From Bradyrhizobium hereditatis (GTDB lineage: Bacteria; Pseudomonadota; Alphaproteobacteria; Rhizobiales; Xanthobacteraceae), in contig NZ_JAGKJK010000016.1 of assembly GCF_020329435.1 (NCBI RefSeq), positions 62,001-126,000 on the forward strand: a stretch of 64,000 bases of DNA, in the 5' to 3' direction. Below, piece after piece: positions 16,264 through 24,102 of the stretch. Under the pieces are notes generated by a model that worked only from the letters and a program-made list of their open reading frames with translations, had not been told where the DNA came from and searched no databases. Numbering within the stretch: the stretch's first letter is position 1; every line of letters begins with the position of its first letter. The translations under genes and the position numbers were made by a program.

Positions 16264-17052
16264 TTACGCCAGCACGCGCCCGCCAAAAAACGGCATCAGC
16301 GCGCGGCTCAGCGTGTGCGGCCGCTGCGAGGTGAAAATCATCTCGGCGCCGGCGTCATCGCTTTGCCGGCCGGGCGAGCCGAGCAGGGCAGAGACGCGCC
16401 GCGCAATCGCGGGCGCGGGATCGATCCAGTCGACCGGCCATGGCGCGAGCCGCGCCAGGCGCTCGAGCAGCAGCGGATAATGCGTGCAGGCGAGCACGAC
16501 GGTGTCCGTGCGATCGGCGCCATCACCAACGAAGCAGGGGGCGAGTTCGGTTGCGATATCCGCATCGCGCACGTCGTTGCCCGTGAGGGTGGCTTCGGCG
16601 AGGGACGCCAGCTCGGCCGATCCCACCAGCGTCACGTCGCAGCCTTGCGCGAAATCTTCGATCAGGCGGCGGGTGTATTCGCGCTTGACGGTGCCCTTGG
16701 TGCCGAGCACCGACACGCGTTTGGTCTTTGAACTGGCGCAGGCCGGCTTGATGGCCGGCACGGTGCCGACGAACGGCACGCTATAGGCGCTGCGCAGATG
16801 CGACATCACCAGCGTGGACGCGGTGTTGCAGGCAATCACCACCAGCACAGGGGCGTGGCGCGCGATCAGCTCGCCAATCAGCGGCACCACGCGGGCGATG
16901 ATCTGCTCTTCGGTGTGATGGCCGTAGGGAAAGAATGCGTCGTCGGCGACATAGACGTAATGCGCATCGGGCCGTACCCGAACGATCTCGCGCAGGACCG
17001 TGAGGCCGCCAAGGCCGGAGTCGAAGACGAGAATTTTAGGCGGGGATGACAC
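16264..17052 (-). CDS. murI: glutamate racemase
   Basis: MurI interconverts L- and D-glutamate, supplying D-Glu for peptidoglycan. The 262-residue protein shows the DSGLGGLTVLREI motif (11-23), the first catalytic cysteine in IACNTAST (C75), the YVADDAFFPYGHH block and the second catalytic cysteine in ACTHYPLLL (C189). The PYG motif and GTVPAIKPA segment are also family-typical. It is followed by an intergenic gap and lies on the same strand as purB but 262 bases away, so it may be independently transcribed. The interval 17053-17314 shows no convincing gene. Confidence 0.94.
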   Translation of the reverse strand: MSSPPKILVFDSGLGGLTVLREIVRVRPDAHYVYVADDAFFPYGHHTEEQIIARVVPLIGELIARHAPVLVVIACNTASTLVMSHLRSAYSVPFVGTVPAIKPACASSKTKRVSVLGTKGTVKREYTRRLIEDFAQGCDVTLVGSAELASLAEATLTGNDVRDADIATELAPCFVGDGADRTDTVVLACTHYPLLLERLARLAPWPVDWIDPAPAIARRVSALLGSPGRQSDDAGAEMIFTSQRPHTLSRALMPFFGGRVLA

Positions 17053-17314
17053 GCTGAAACCTTAGCCGATCCGCGGTTACCGTTAAGTTGCTACGAGGTG
17101 GCCGGCGAGGACGCTAAGGTTGTCGACGGCGATGCAGCAATTTGGAATGACTTAAATCGGCTTTGCAAGGCCGGAAAACTGCTGGACCAATCGCCCATGG
17201 CACCAGCTTTCCAGGTGGACCGAAATGCGAAAGAGCCCTGCCAATCGATTGCACCGATTGAAATTTCTCCGATTTGGGCACCGCGGCACGCCGGCCGCGA
17301 CACCCGCAGAATAA

Positions 17315-18622
17315 TCAGCTCTCGCCAAACACCCGCTTGAAGATCGTGTCGACGTGCTTGAAGTGATAGCCGAGGTCGAACTGCTCCTCGATCTCGGCGT
17401 CCGTCAGGTGCTTCTTCACGTCGGCGTCTTTCTTTAGCAGGCTCTGGAAGTCGCCTTCGCCGCGCCAAACCGGCATGGCGTTGCGCTGGACGTATTTATA
17501 GGCGTCCTCGCGGCTGGCGCCTTTCTGCGTCAGCGCGATCAGAAGCCGCTGCGAATGCACGAGACCGCCGAGCCGGTCGAGGTTCTTCTGCATGTTGGCG
17601 GGATAGATCATCAGCTTCTCGATCAATCCGGCAAGCCGCATCAGCGCGAAATCGAGCGTCACGGTGGCATCGGGCCCGATCATGCGCTCGGCCGAGGAGT
17701 GCGAAATGTCGCGCTCGTGCCAGAGCGCGACGTTCTCCAGCGCCGGTGTCACATAGGCGCGCACCATGCGCGACAGGCCGGTGAGATTTTCCGACAGCAC
17801 CGGATTGCGCTTGTGCGGCATCGCCGACGAGCCTTTCTGGCCCTCGGAGAAGAACTCTTCCGCTTCCAGCACCTCCGTGCGCTGCAGATGGCGGATTTCG
17901 ATCGCGAGCCGCTCGACGGAGGAGGCAATCACGCCAAGCGTTGCGAAATACATCGCGTGGCGGTCGCGCGGGATCACTTGCGTCGAGATCGGCTCGGGCA
18001 CCAGGCCCATCGCTCTTGCGACATGCTCTTCGACGCGCGGATCGATCTGCGCGAAGGTGCCGACAGCGCCTGAAATCGCGCAGGTCGCGACCTCCTTGCG
18101 CGCGGCGACGAGGCGCTCGCGGGCGCGGGAAAATTCCGCATAGGCGAAAGCGAGCTTGAGCCCGAACGTCACCGGCTCGGCATGGATGCCGTGCGAGCGG
18201 CCGATGGTCGGGGTCATCTTGTGCTCGAAGGCGCGCTTCTTCAGCGCGGCCAGAACCTTGTCGAGATCGGCAATCAGGAGGTCCGCTGCGCGGGTGAGCT
18301 GCACGTTGAGGCAGGTGTCGAGCACGTCGGAGGAGGTCATGCCCTGGTGAACGAAGCGCGCCTCGGGGCCAACGATTTCGGCCAGATGGGTCAGGAAGGC
18401 GATGACGTCGTGCTTGGTCTCGCGCTCGATCTCGTCGATCCGGGCGACGTCGAAAATGGCATCCTTGGCCTTGGCCCAGATCGTCCTGGCGGCTTCCTTC
18501 GGGATCACGCCAAGTTCCGCCAGCGCATCAGCCGCATGCGCCTCGATCTCGAACCAGATCTTGAAGCGGGTCTGCGGCTCCCAGATGGAAGCCATTTCCG
18601 GGCGGGTATAGCGGGGGATCAT
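17315..18622 (-). CDS. purB: adenylosuccinate lyase
   Basis: PurB acts twice in purine synthesis, releasing fumarate from SAICAR and from adenylosuccinate. The 435-residue protein has the superfamily signature GSSAMPHKRNP at 264-274, the GRSHGIHAEPV segment with the general-acid histidine (H144), and VHQGMTSSDVLDT (91-103). ATG 18622 gives MIPRYTRPEM, the standard N-terminus; the frame extends upstream to 18835 without homology. Another member of the same fumarase/lyase superfamily, pcaB, is at 47206; the two differ in the signature (GSSAM versus GSSTM) and context. Confident identification. Confidence 0.96.
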   Translation of the reverse strand: MIPRYTRPEMASIWEPQTRFKIWFEIEAHAADALAELGVIPKEAARTIWAKAKDAIFDVARIDEIERETKHDVIAFLTHLAEIVGPEARFVHQGMTSSDVLDTCLNVQLTRAADLLIADLDKVLAALKKRAFEHKMTPTIGRSHGIHAEPVTFGLKLAFAYAEFSRARERLVAARKEVATCAISGAVGTFAQIDPRVEEHVARAMGLVPEPISTQVIPRDRHAMYFATLGVIASSVERLAIEIRHLQRTEVLEAEEFFSEGQKGSSAMPHKRNPVLSENLTGLSRMVRAYVTPALENVALWHERDISHSSAERMIGPDATVTLDFALMRLAGLIEKLMIYPANMQKNLDRLGGLVHSQRLLIALTQKGASREDAYKYVQRNAMPVWRGEGDFQSLLKKDADVKKHLTDAEIEEQFDLGYHFKHVDTIFKRVFGES

Positions 18623-18794
18623 CGAAAACTCCGGACGAGCAGGGGGCGCGAGGCGATCCCCGGCGGATTTGTTTTTACGCTGCGCTTTAGCAAATCGGGC
18701 CGGGGGAGGCCACCCGTACGGGGCTGCGGAGACGGGAAAACCGAGGTGCCGCGGCAGGGGCCGAAAGCCGTCGGGAAACGGAGGCCCGCCGTCG

Positions 18795-19463
18795 CTACAG
18801 GCTGGCGAGCCCACATTCCACAGCGAGCCGCACAAGCTGGGCGTCCGTGCGCATGCCGGTCTTGGTCTTGATCAAATAGTGGTAGTTCTGCACGGTCTTC
18901 ATGCTGAGATTGAGGTTTGCGGCGATCTGCTCCGTGGTCGCGCCGGCCGCCAGTTGCCTCAGGATCTCGATTTCCCGTTCCCCGAGCTGATCGAGCAGCG
19001 AATGCGAAGGAGACAGGCTTTCCATCGCCAGAACGCGGGCGATGTCGTCGCTGATCGCCTGCTCGCCGCGGACGATCGCGCGGATTGCCCGGATCAGCTC
19101 GGTAGGGGCCGAGCCCTTCGTCACATAGCCGTTCGCGCCGGCATTGAAGGCCGCCTTCACCTGCGCCGCCTCGCTATGCATGCTGAAGACGAGGATGCGT
19201 GTGGCGGAGCTGCGCGAGCGGATGTTCCTGACAGCCTCGAGCCCGCTGGCGCCCGGCATCGATATGTCCATCACGACGACGTCGGGGGCTTGCGCCTTGA
19301 ATGCCCGGTAGGCGTCGGCTGCGTTGTCGGCCTCGGCCACCACATGAAAATCTCCCTGATGTTCGAGGACGCGCCGATAGCCCTGCCGGACGACGGGATG
19401 GTCGTCGACGAGCAGGATCGAAATGCCTTGAATCGAAATGCCCTGGGTCTGTGACGCGGTCAT
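18795..19463 (-). CDS. NarL/FixJ-type response regulator
   Basis: This 222-residue response regulator has an N-terminal receiver (ILLVDDHPVVRQGY; phosphorylated Asp in VVVMDISMPG, D66; FSMHSEAAQ and YVTKGSAP for the switch Thr/Ser and Lys) and a C-terminal LuxR-type helix-turn-helix (LGEREIEILRQLAAGATTEQIAANL...MKTVQNY). Its ATG overlaps the kinase stop as TGATG, so the pair is translationally coupled. A short repeat, GISIQGISI, precedes the receiver and is probably harmless. The divergent ExbB-like cluster is the natural candidate target, which is inference. Confidence 0.92.
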   Translation of the reverse strand: MTASQTQGISIQGISILLVDDHPVVRQGYRRVLEHQGDFHVVAEADNAADAYRAFKAQAPDVVVMDISMPGASGLEAVRNIRSRSSATRILVFSMHSEAAQVKAAFNAGANGYVTKGSAPTELIRAIRAIVRGEQAISDDIARVLAMESLSPSHSLLDQLGEREIEILRQLAAGATTEQIAANLNLSMKTVQNYHYLIKTKTGMRTDAQLVRLAVECGLASL

Positions 19464-20839
19464 CAGGCCGCAAGCGGGATCGTGGCGGCCACGCGCACCC
19501 CGCGGTTGGCATCCGCAATCGACAGCGAGCCGCCAAGCGCGGTGATCCTCTCGCGAATGCCGGTCAGGCCGAAGCCGGTCGACGCCGCCACCTTGGCGGC
19601 ATTGCCGCCGCCGTCGTCCTCGACATGGACCAGCAGCGCGTTTTCAGCGCCGCTGCGCCGTTCGATCCTGAGCACGATCTCGCGCGCCGAACTGTGCCGC
19701 AGCGAGTTGGTCAGACATTCCTGGGCAACCCGGTAGGCCGCCGCGGCGACGGCGCCACGGACGTCAGCAAGGTCGCCCTTGAGATCGAGCTGGATCATCG
19801 GCTGCGCAGCATTTCGCGAACGCCAGCTATCGACGAGATCGACAAGACAGGCCTCCAGCCCGAGTTCCTCAGCGGGCGGATGGCGAAGGCGGTTCAGGGT
19901 ATCGCGCAGGCAGGCCATGATGCGATGGGTGGCTTGCGAGATCATCCGCGCGTCCTGCGCGACCTCGTTGTTGCCTTGATCCTTCTCCTGCGCGCTGGCG
20001 GCCTCGATCGTGTTGGCGAAGGCAAGGATCGCGGTCAGGTTCTGCCCGAACTCGTCGTGCAGCTCGCGGGCAAGCGCCCGTCGCTCGTCGCTGCGGATTT
20101 CGAGTAAACGCCGGGTCAGCGCGGCGCGTTCTTCCATCGCCTGCGCGAGACGGTCGCCGAGTTCTCCGACGGCTTGCCCGATCATCGCAAGTTCCACTGA
20201 TCGGAAGCGCGGCAGAGGCGTCCGGTATTGGCCGCGCGCCATGCGCTGCAGCGCGGTCACGATTTGCCGCGCCGGCGCCAACGTATGCGCAATCGCCAGC
20301 GATGCCAGGAGCGCGATCGCGACCGCCATCAGCAGGGCAAGGTGGATATTGTCGAGGACATGCTGCCAGGCCAGCGCGATCGCGGCATCGGGATCGGCCG
20401 TGGCCGCGACACTGCCTGCATTGGCAGCGCGCGTGCTGATCGGCTGGACGACCGGGACGTGGCTTCCAAGCACCGCTTCCACGGTGGCCGCGAACCAGCG
20501 CGGCGGGGTTTGACCGATGCCCTTGCTCTGCCCGCAGAGCGGCTTTTCGAATGCGCCGGCTGGCTCGACGCGGACGCAGATGCCCGGCGAGATCAGGCCC
20601 ATGGTTTGAATGGTGCGCCATTCCGGCGCGGGCAGAAGCTGCTCGCGCATCCTGCTGCTGCGCAACATCAATTCGCGCCAGTACAGCGCTTCCAGCGCCA
20701 CTGAGACGCGTTCGGCGGAAGCGGCCGTCGCGCGGTCGACGCTGCGATAGGCATCGATCGTCGCCCAGACGGTTGCGGCTCCGAGGCACAGGATGACGAC
20801 GATGAACAGGCGGGCGACGAGTTGAAGCACAAGGCGCAT
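19463..20839 (-). CDS. membrane sensor histidine kinase (HisKA_3/NarX-type)
   Basis: The 458-residue kinase has one N-terminal membrane helix (8-28), a periplasmic part of about 130 residues with two cysteines (C88, C102), a second helix (about 165-185), a HAMP domain (187-240), a HisKA_3 dimerisation region with the phosphorylated histidine in ARELHDEFGQN (H261), and a C-terminal ATPase domain (ECLTNSLRHS N-box; DDGGG G1; GFGLTGIRERI G2). ATG 20839 is chosen because it begins directly before the first helix; the open frame reaches 20950. It is coupled to the response regulator gene and divergent from the ExbB-like cluster 209 bases away. Confidence 0.9.
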   Translation of the reverse strand: MRLVLQLVARLFIVVILCLGAATVWATIDAYRSVDRATAASAERVSVALEALYWRELMLRSSRMREQLLPAPEWRTIQTMGLISPGICVRVEPAGAFEKPLCGQSKGIGQTPPRWFAATVEAVLGSHVPVVQPISTRAANAGSVAATADPDAAIALAWQHVLDNIHLALLMAVAIALLASLAIAHTLAPARQIVTALQRMARGQYRTPLPRFRSVELAMIGQAVGELGDRLAQAMEERAALTRRLLEIRSDERRALARELHDEFGQNLTAILAFANTIEAASAQEKDQGNNEVAQDARMISQATHRIMACLRDTLNRLRHPPAEELGLEACLVDLVDSWRSRNAAQPMIQLDLKGDLADVRGAVAAAAYRVAQECLTNSLRHSSAREIVLRIERRSGAENALLVHVEDDGGGNAAKVAASTGFGLTGIRERITALGGSLSIADANRGVRVAATIPLAA

Positions 20840-21048
20840 GCGATCACTCCGCGGCGTGTCTGCGAGCCTAACAGCACCGCCGATCGGTGCCAATTGCAAG
20901 CCGGGTTGCGGCGCCCAGCTTGGGAAACTTTCCCAACAAACCCCGGGCATATGTCTTTGGACGGCGCCATGACGGCTGATCTAACAAGACCAAGGGTCCG
21001 GTGCGCCGCCCGGCGCCGGGCGGGGCGACCTTACAGGAGCTGCACAGC

Positions 21049-21804
21049 ATGAGTGTCACGGCAAGCGCCGTAACCGTTTCATCCGCGGATACATCGGAGC
21101 GCAGCGTGCTCCTGTTGTGGATGATCTTCACCGGGCTGTCGGTCTTCGCTGGCGTCGTTCTCTGGCGCTACGGCTTGCTTCATCTGATGGTCGTCTCCGA
21201 TCGCACCTATATTTCGAGCGTCATCGCCATCCTCTACATCGTCACCTGCGGCCATTGCTTCTGGCGGAGCCGCGCGATCGCACGCGAAGGCGAGATCACG
21301 CGACGCTGCCGCGCCGTCCTGTCGGCGCCCGGCGGGGCGATGAGCCTTGATGACGTGCGCGCGCTTCCTGCCGGAATGGTGCCGGACCACATTCGCAACC
21401 TCGTGCAGAAGGCGGAGGCGCAGGCGGCGGGGCGGATCGACCAGACGTTACTGCTGCGTTCGCTCGCCGACCGGCTGCGTGGCTCCAACGGGTTTGGCGC
21501 GTTCGTCTCCGACACGCTGATGAAGCTAGGACTGCTCGGCACCATCATCGGCTTCATTATCATGCTGGCACCAATTGCCACGCTCGATGCGGCCGACAAG
21601 GTCGCGATGAAATCGTCGATGGGCCTGATGAGCGACGGTATGGCGATCGCCATGTATACGACGCTGGCCGGCCTGATCGGCTCCATCCTCGTGAAGATTC
21701 AATACTACATGCTGGATGCCGCGACCCAGCGGGTGTTTTCCGACGCCGTCATGCTGACCGAGACGCACGTCACGCCGGCCTTGGAACGCCGTCATGATGG
21801 ATGA
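21049..21804 (+). CDS. MotA/TolQ/ExbB-type proton channel protein
   Basis: The 251-residue protein has two N-terminal membrane helices (about 20-40 and 50-68), a cytoplasmic segment of about 75 residues, then the MotA/ExbB signature: LGLLGTIIGFIIMLAPI and, after a short loop, MSDGMAIAMYTTLAGLIGSI. Family members assemble as pentamers that pass protons to drive work in the envelope through a dimeric partner (ExbD, TolR, MotB). Here the partner candidate is the overlapping downstream gene, which is not a normal ExbD. AGGAG lies 9 bases before ATG 21049. The gene is first of a three-gene cluster with overlapping ends and is divergent from a two-component system. Confidence 0.85.
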   Translation: MSVTASAVTVSSADTSERSVLLLWMIFTGLSVFAGVVLWRYGLLHLMVVSDRTYISSVIAILYIVTCGHCFWRSRAIAREGEITRRCRAVLSAPGGAMSLDDVRALPAGMVPDHIRNLVQKAEAQAAGRIDQTLLLRSLADRLRGSNGFGAFVSDTLMKLGLLGTIIGFIIMLAPIATLDAADKVAMKSSMGLMSDGMAIAMYTTLAGLIGSILVKIQYYMLDAATQRVFSDAVMLTETHVTPALERRHDG

Positions 21805-22468
21805 TTTCGGCCTCTATCCACGCGAGGAGCCGTTTGATCCGCTCGGCGTGATGCTGTTCAAGGCGCTGCAGGTGATCGCGTTCCTGTTCTTCCTGGCGCT
21901 GCTGGCGGTCTCGCCGGACGCCAAGGACGGCAAGATCGATTCCAAGGCCGAGTTCATCATCACGATGGACTGGCCCGACAATCACCCTGATGACCTCGAC
22001 CTGTTCGTACAGGACCCCGCCGGCAACATCGCCTGGTATCGCCGCCGCGAGGCCGGATTCCTCACGCTCGACCGCGACGATCGCGGCGGCGCCAACGATT
22101 TCATCCTCGTCAACGGCAAGAAGATTCACTCGCCGATCCGGGAGGAGATCGTCACCGTGCGCGGCATCGTGCCGGGCGAGTACACCGTCAACGTCTCGCA
22201 CTTTCAGGCCACGACCGGCCAGCCTGTCGTGGTGAGCGTGAAGGTCCAGAAGCTCAATCCGACCGCGCAGGTGATCTTCGACAACAAGCTGACGGTCGAC
22301 CATACCGGCCACGAAAAGACCGCGCTGCGCTTCTGGCTCGATGCCGAGGGCAAGGTGGTCGACGTCCAGCAGCGGCACAAATCGTTGATGGAGACGTTCC
22401 GCAATGTCCGCGCCAATGGCGCCGATATCGATCCGAAAACCGGTGTCAGGATGCCGCGCCGTGAATAG
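21794..22468 (+). CDS. single-pass membrane protein with secreted DUF2135-like beta-domain, stator partner candidate
   Basis: This 224-residue protein has a short cytoplasmic N-terminus, one membrane helix (GVMLFKALQVIAFLFFLALL, about 18-37) preceded by Asp15-Pro, and an extracytoplasmic domain. The domain begins DWPDNHPDDLDLFVQDPAGN and continues with strands such as GEYTVNVSHF, a layout resembling the DUF2135/YfaP-type beta-sandwich, whose hallmark is a DxDLxVxxPxG motif. The topology, one helix plus periplasmic domain next to an ExbB homologue, is that of ExbD/TolR/MotB, but the periplasmic fold is different. The start overlaps the upstream stop by 11 bases. Its role is unknown; the partner idea is inference. 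Confidence 0.6.
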   Translation: MMDDFGLYPREEPFDPLGVMLFKALQVIAFLFFLALLAVSPDAKDGKIDSKAEFIITMDWPDNHPDDLDLFVQDPAGNIAWYRRREAGFLTLDRDDRGGANDFILVNGKKIHSPIREEIVTVRGIVPGEYTVNVSHFQATTGQPVVVSVKVQKLNPTAQVIFDNKLTVDHTGHEKTALRFWLDAEGKVVDVQQRHKSLMETFRNVRANGADIDPKTGVRMPRRE

Positions 22469-22865
22469 TCTGCAATCGGTCGTCCTCACGCTATCCATCA
22501 GCTACGCGCTGATCGGCGCGCTGCTACTGGTCGTCCTGGTCTATGCGCGCCTGCCGTGGCCGGCGAAGGCGGCAGCGGTGATCGTGACCAGCGCGTTCTA
22601 CATCGCGAGTTTTGTCGGTGTGCGTGGCTTGCTGGGTTGGGCCACCATCGACCCGTTGCCGGCCAGCTTCAAGCTGTTGCAGGCGCGTATCGTGGAGCCG
22701 CATTCGCTGGAGGGCGATCCGGGCTCGATCTATCTCTGGGTCGAGGCGCTCGACGACGGCAATCGGCCGAGCGGCGTCCCGCGGGCCTATCGCCTTGCCT
22801 ATACCGACAGCCTCGCGCAGAAGACCGACAAGGCGGCTGGCGAGATCGCAGCCGGCCGGCCGTAG
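22461..22865 (+). CDS. two-pass membrane protein, third gene of ExbB-like cluster, ended by in-frame TAG
   Basis: From GTG 22461, which overlaps the preceding stop and has CAGGA 9 bases upstream, the gene encodes 134 residues: two membrane helices (about 7-27 and 33-57) and a C-terminal region with IYLWVEALDDGNRPSG. I do not recognise a family. Translation stops at TAG 22863-22865, but the same frame stays open for 67 further codons with the same strong GC-rich third-position pattern, to a second TAG at 23067-23069. The gene is therefore either truncated by a nonsense mutation, read through, or affected by a sequence error. Tight overlaps with its neighbours indicate it works with them. Confidence 0.65.
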   Translation: MNSLQSVVLTLSISYALIGALLLVVLVYARLPWPAKAAAVIVTSAFYIASFVGVRGLLGWATIDPLPASFKLLQARIVEPHSLEGDPGSIYLWVEALDDGNRPSGVPRAYRLAYTDSLAQKTDKAAGEIAAGRP

Positions 22866-23069
22866 GGTGGCCGCGCCGCCGATTTTGGCGATGGCGGGGG
22901 CAGCCTGCTTCAGGCCGCCCGGGAGTACATCATGCCTGGCGTGATTCTGGACACGTCGGGCGGCGATCCCTCGACCGGCGAGGGAATGCTCGCGGTGCCC
23001 CGCGACGGCGACGGGGTGTCCTTTACCCCGCTGCTCCCGCCGCGAATGCCGCCGAAGGACGAGCAATAG
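22866..23069 (+). other. in-frame continuation of the 22461 gene beyond an internal TAG
   Basis: These 67 codons continue the frame of the preceding gene after TAG 22863. They end with a proline-rich tail (FTPLLPPRMPPKDEQ) and keep coding-like codon use, with G or C in most third positions. An internal ATG at 22932 could start a separate 45-residue peptide but no good ribosome-binding site precedes it. The most economical reading is that a roughly 202-residue protein has been interrupted by one stop codon. Confidence 0.55.
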
Positions 23070-23118
23070 CTATCCGGTGGCGGTGGGGGATTCGGCCGGC
23101 TCTGTCGGTCACGGATTA

Positions 23119-23146
23119 TTGACTGACAGATATTGAAATCTGTTAG
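23119..23146 (+). promoter_or_regulatory. operator-like palindrome and promoter upstream of the TetR gene
   Basis: CTGACAGAT (23123-23131), six bases ATTGAA, then ATCTGTTAG (23138-23146) form a 9-6-9 inverted repeat with one mismatch. TTGACT at 23119-23124 could be a -35 hexamer overlapping it. This arrangement fits an autoregulatory TetR operator about 270 bases upstream of the regulator start. Confidence 0.55.
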
Positions 23147-23236
23147 TAAGAGATGCTATATCCTTCGCGGACGCCGGCACTAGGGCGTCACTTGGCTCGT
23201 TGTCTTGGAGCCAGGGACTTGCAAAGGACTACCGAC

Positions 23237-23347
23237 ATGACTGCCCATCTCATTCATTTGGCCGCCCAAATCCAGCGCTGGCTTGACCAGAGTGTCGCCC
23301 GTCATCTCGCCGCCCAGGCCGAGCGGCTGGAGCCGGTGAAACATTAA
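23237..23347 (+). CDS. small ORF (36 aa) ahead of the TetR gene
   Basis: An ATG at 23237 with AAAGGA 8-9 bases upstream opens a 36-residue ORF rich in Ala, Gln, His and Arg (HLIHLAAQIQRWLDQSVARH...) that would form one amphipathic helix. It lies between the palindromic operator and the TetR regulator gene, 63 bases before the latter. I know no family. It could be a regulated small protein cotranscribed with the regulator or a leader peptide. The ribosome-binding site and coding-like composition support translation, but the shortness keeps confidence modest. Confidence 0.45.
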   Translation: MTAHLIHLAAQIQRWLDQSVARHLAAQAERLEPVKH

Positions 23348-23410
23348 CCTGTTCAGGGCATTACAGGGGGATATGATGACCACAGGTCCGATCGTTTCGC
23401 AGGTGTGCGC

Positions 23411-24007
23411 ATGAACGAAGTCGTGGTTCTGACCCCCGAACGCATCCTCGAGGTCACCGAGGATGTGTTGCGCCGCTATGGCCTCGCCAAGGCAACGGTG
23501 GTCGACGTGGCCCGTGCGCTCGACGTCAGCCACGGCAGCGTCTACCGCCATTTCCCAAGCAAAGCCTCGCTGCGTGAGGCAGTGGCCAAGCGCTGGCTCG
23601 ACCGTCTCAGCGCCCCGCTGTTGAAGATCGCCGAAAGCGCGGGCCCGGCGCCGGAGCGGCTGGATAAGTGGCTGCGCACGATGTTTGCGCTCAAGCATGA
23701 GCGACTTGGCGATGACCCCGAGATGTTCGCGACCTACCTGACGCTGGCGCGCGAGGCCTGCAAGGCCGTGAGCTGCCACAAGGACTGCCTGGTCGATCAG
23801 ATCGCGCTGATCCTCTCCGATGGCGTGAAGCAGGGCGCCTTCGAAGTCGCCGACGTCAAGACGACCGCGCGCGCCATTTTCGACGCCACCAGCCGTTTCC
23901 ACCATCCCGCCCATGCCGAGGAATGGAACGAGTCGGGCGCCCCGGCGCGGATCGATGCGCTGCTGATGCTCCTGCTCAAGGGACTGGAAGCGCCGCGCAA
24001 GGGCTGA
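23411..24007 (+). CDS. TetR family transcriptional regulator
   Basis: This 198-residue protein has an N-terminal TetR DNA-binding domain: ILEVTEDVLRRYGLAKATVVDVARALDVSHGSVYRHFPSK with the helix-turn-helix at about 30-50 in this numbering. The C-terminal ligand/dimerisation domain contains three Cys residues in a CKAVSCHKDC cluster (around 117-126), unusual for a TetR protein and possibly a thiol or metal sensor, which is inference. A GTG six bases upstream is an alternative start. The palindrome at 23123-23146 is a likely binding site. The convergent serine hydrolase gene ends 95 bases away. Confidence 0.9.
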   Translation: MNEVVVLTPERILEVTEDVLRRYGLAKATVVDVARALDVSHGSVYRHFPSKASLREAVAKRWLDRLSAPLLKIAESAGPAPERLDKWLRTMFALKHERLGDDPEMFATYLTLAREACKAVSCHKDCLVDQIALILSDGVKQGAFEVADVKTTARAIFDATSRFHHPAHAEEWNESGAPARIDALLMLLLKGLEAPRKG

Positions 24008-24102
24008 CGCGCCTCCTTTGCGCTGAGCACGACAACAAGAACTCTGCTCAGGTGTCGGCGGCCGCCTGGAGCTATGGCGCACCCAGCGCTGGGTATCAAA
24101 CC

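Noticed and set aside
17098..17340. 80-codon plus-strand ORF between murI and purB
   Set aside because: It has no ribosome-binding site, runs into the purB 3' end and has no recognisable feature.
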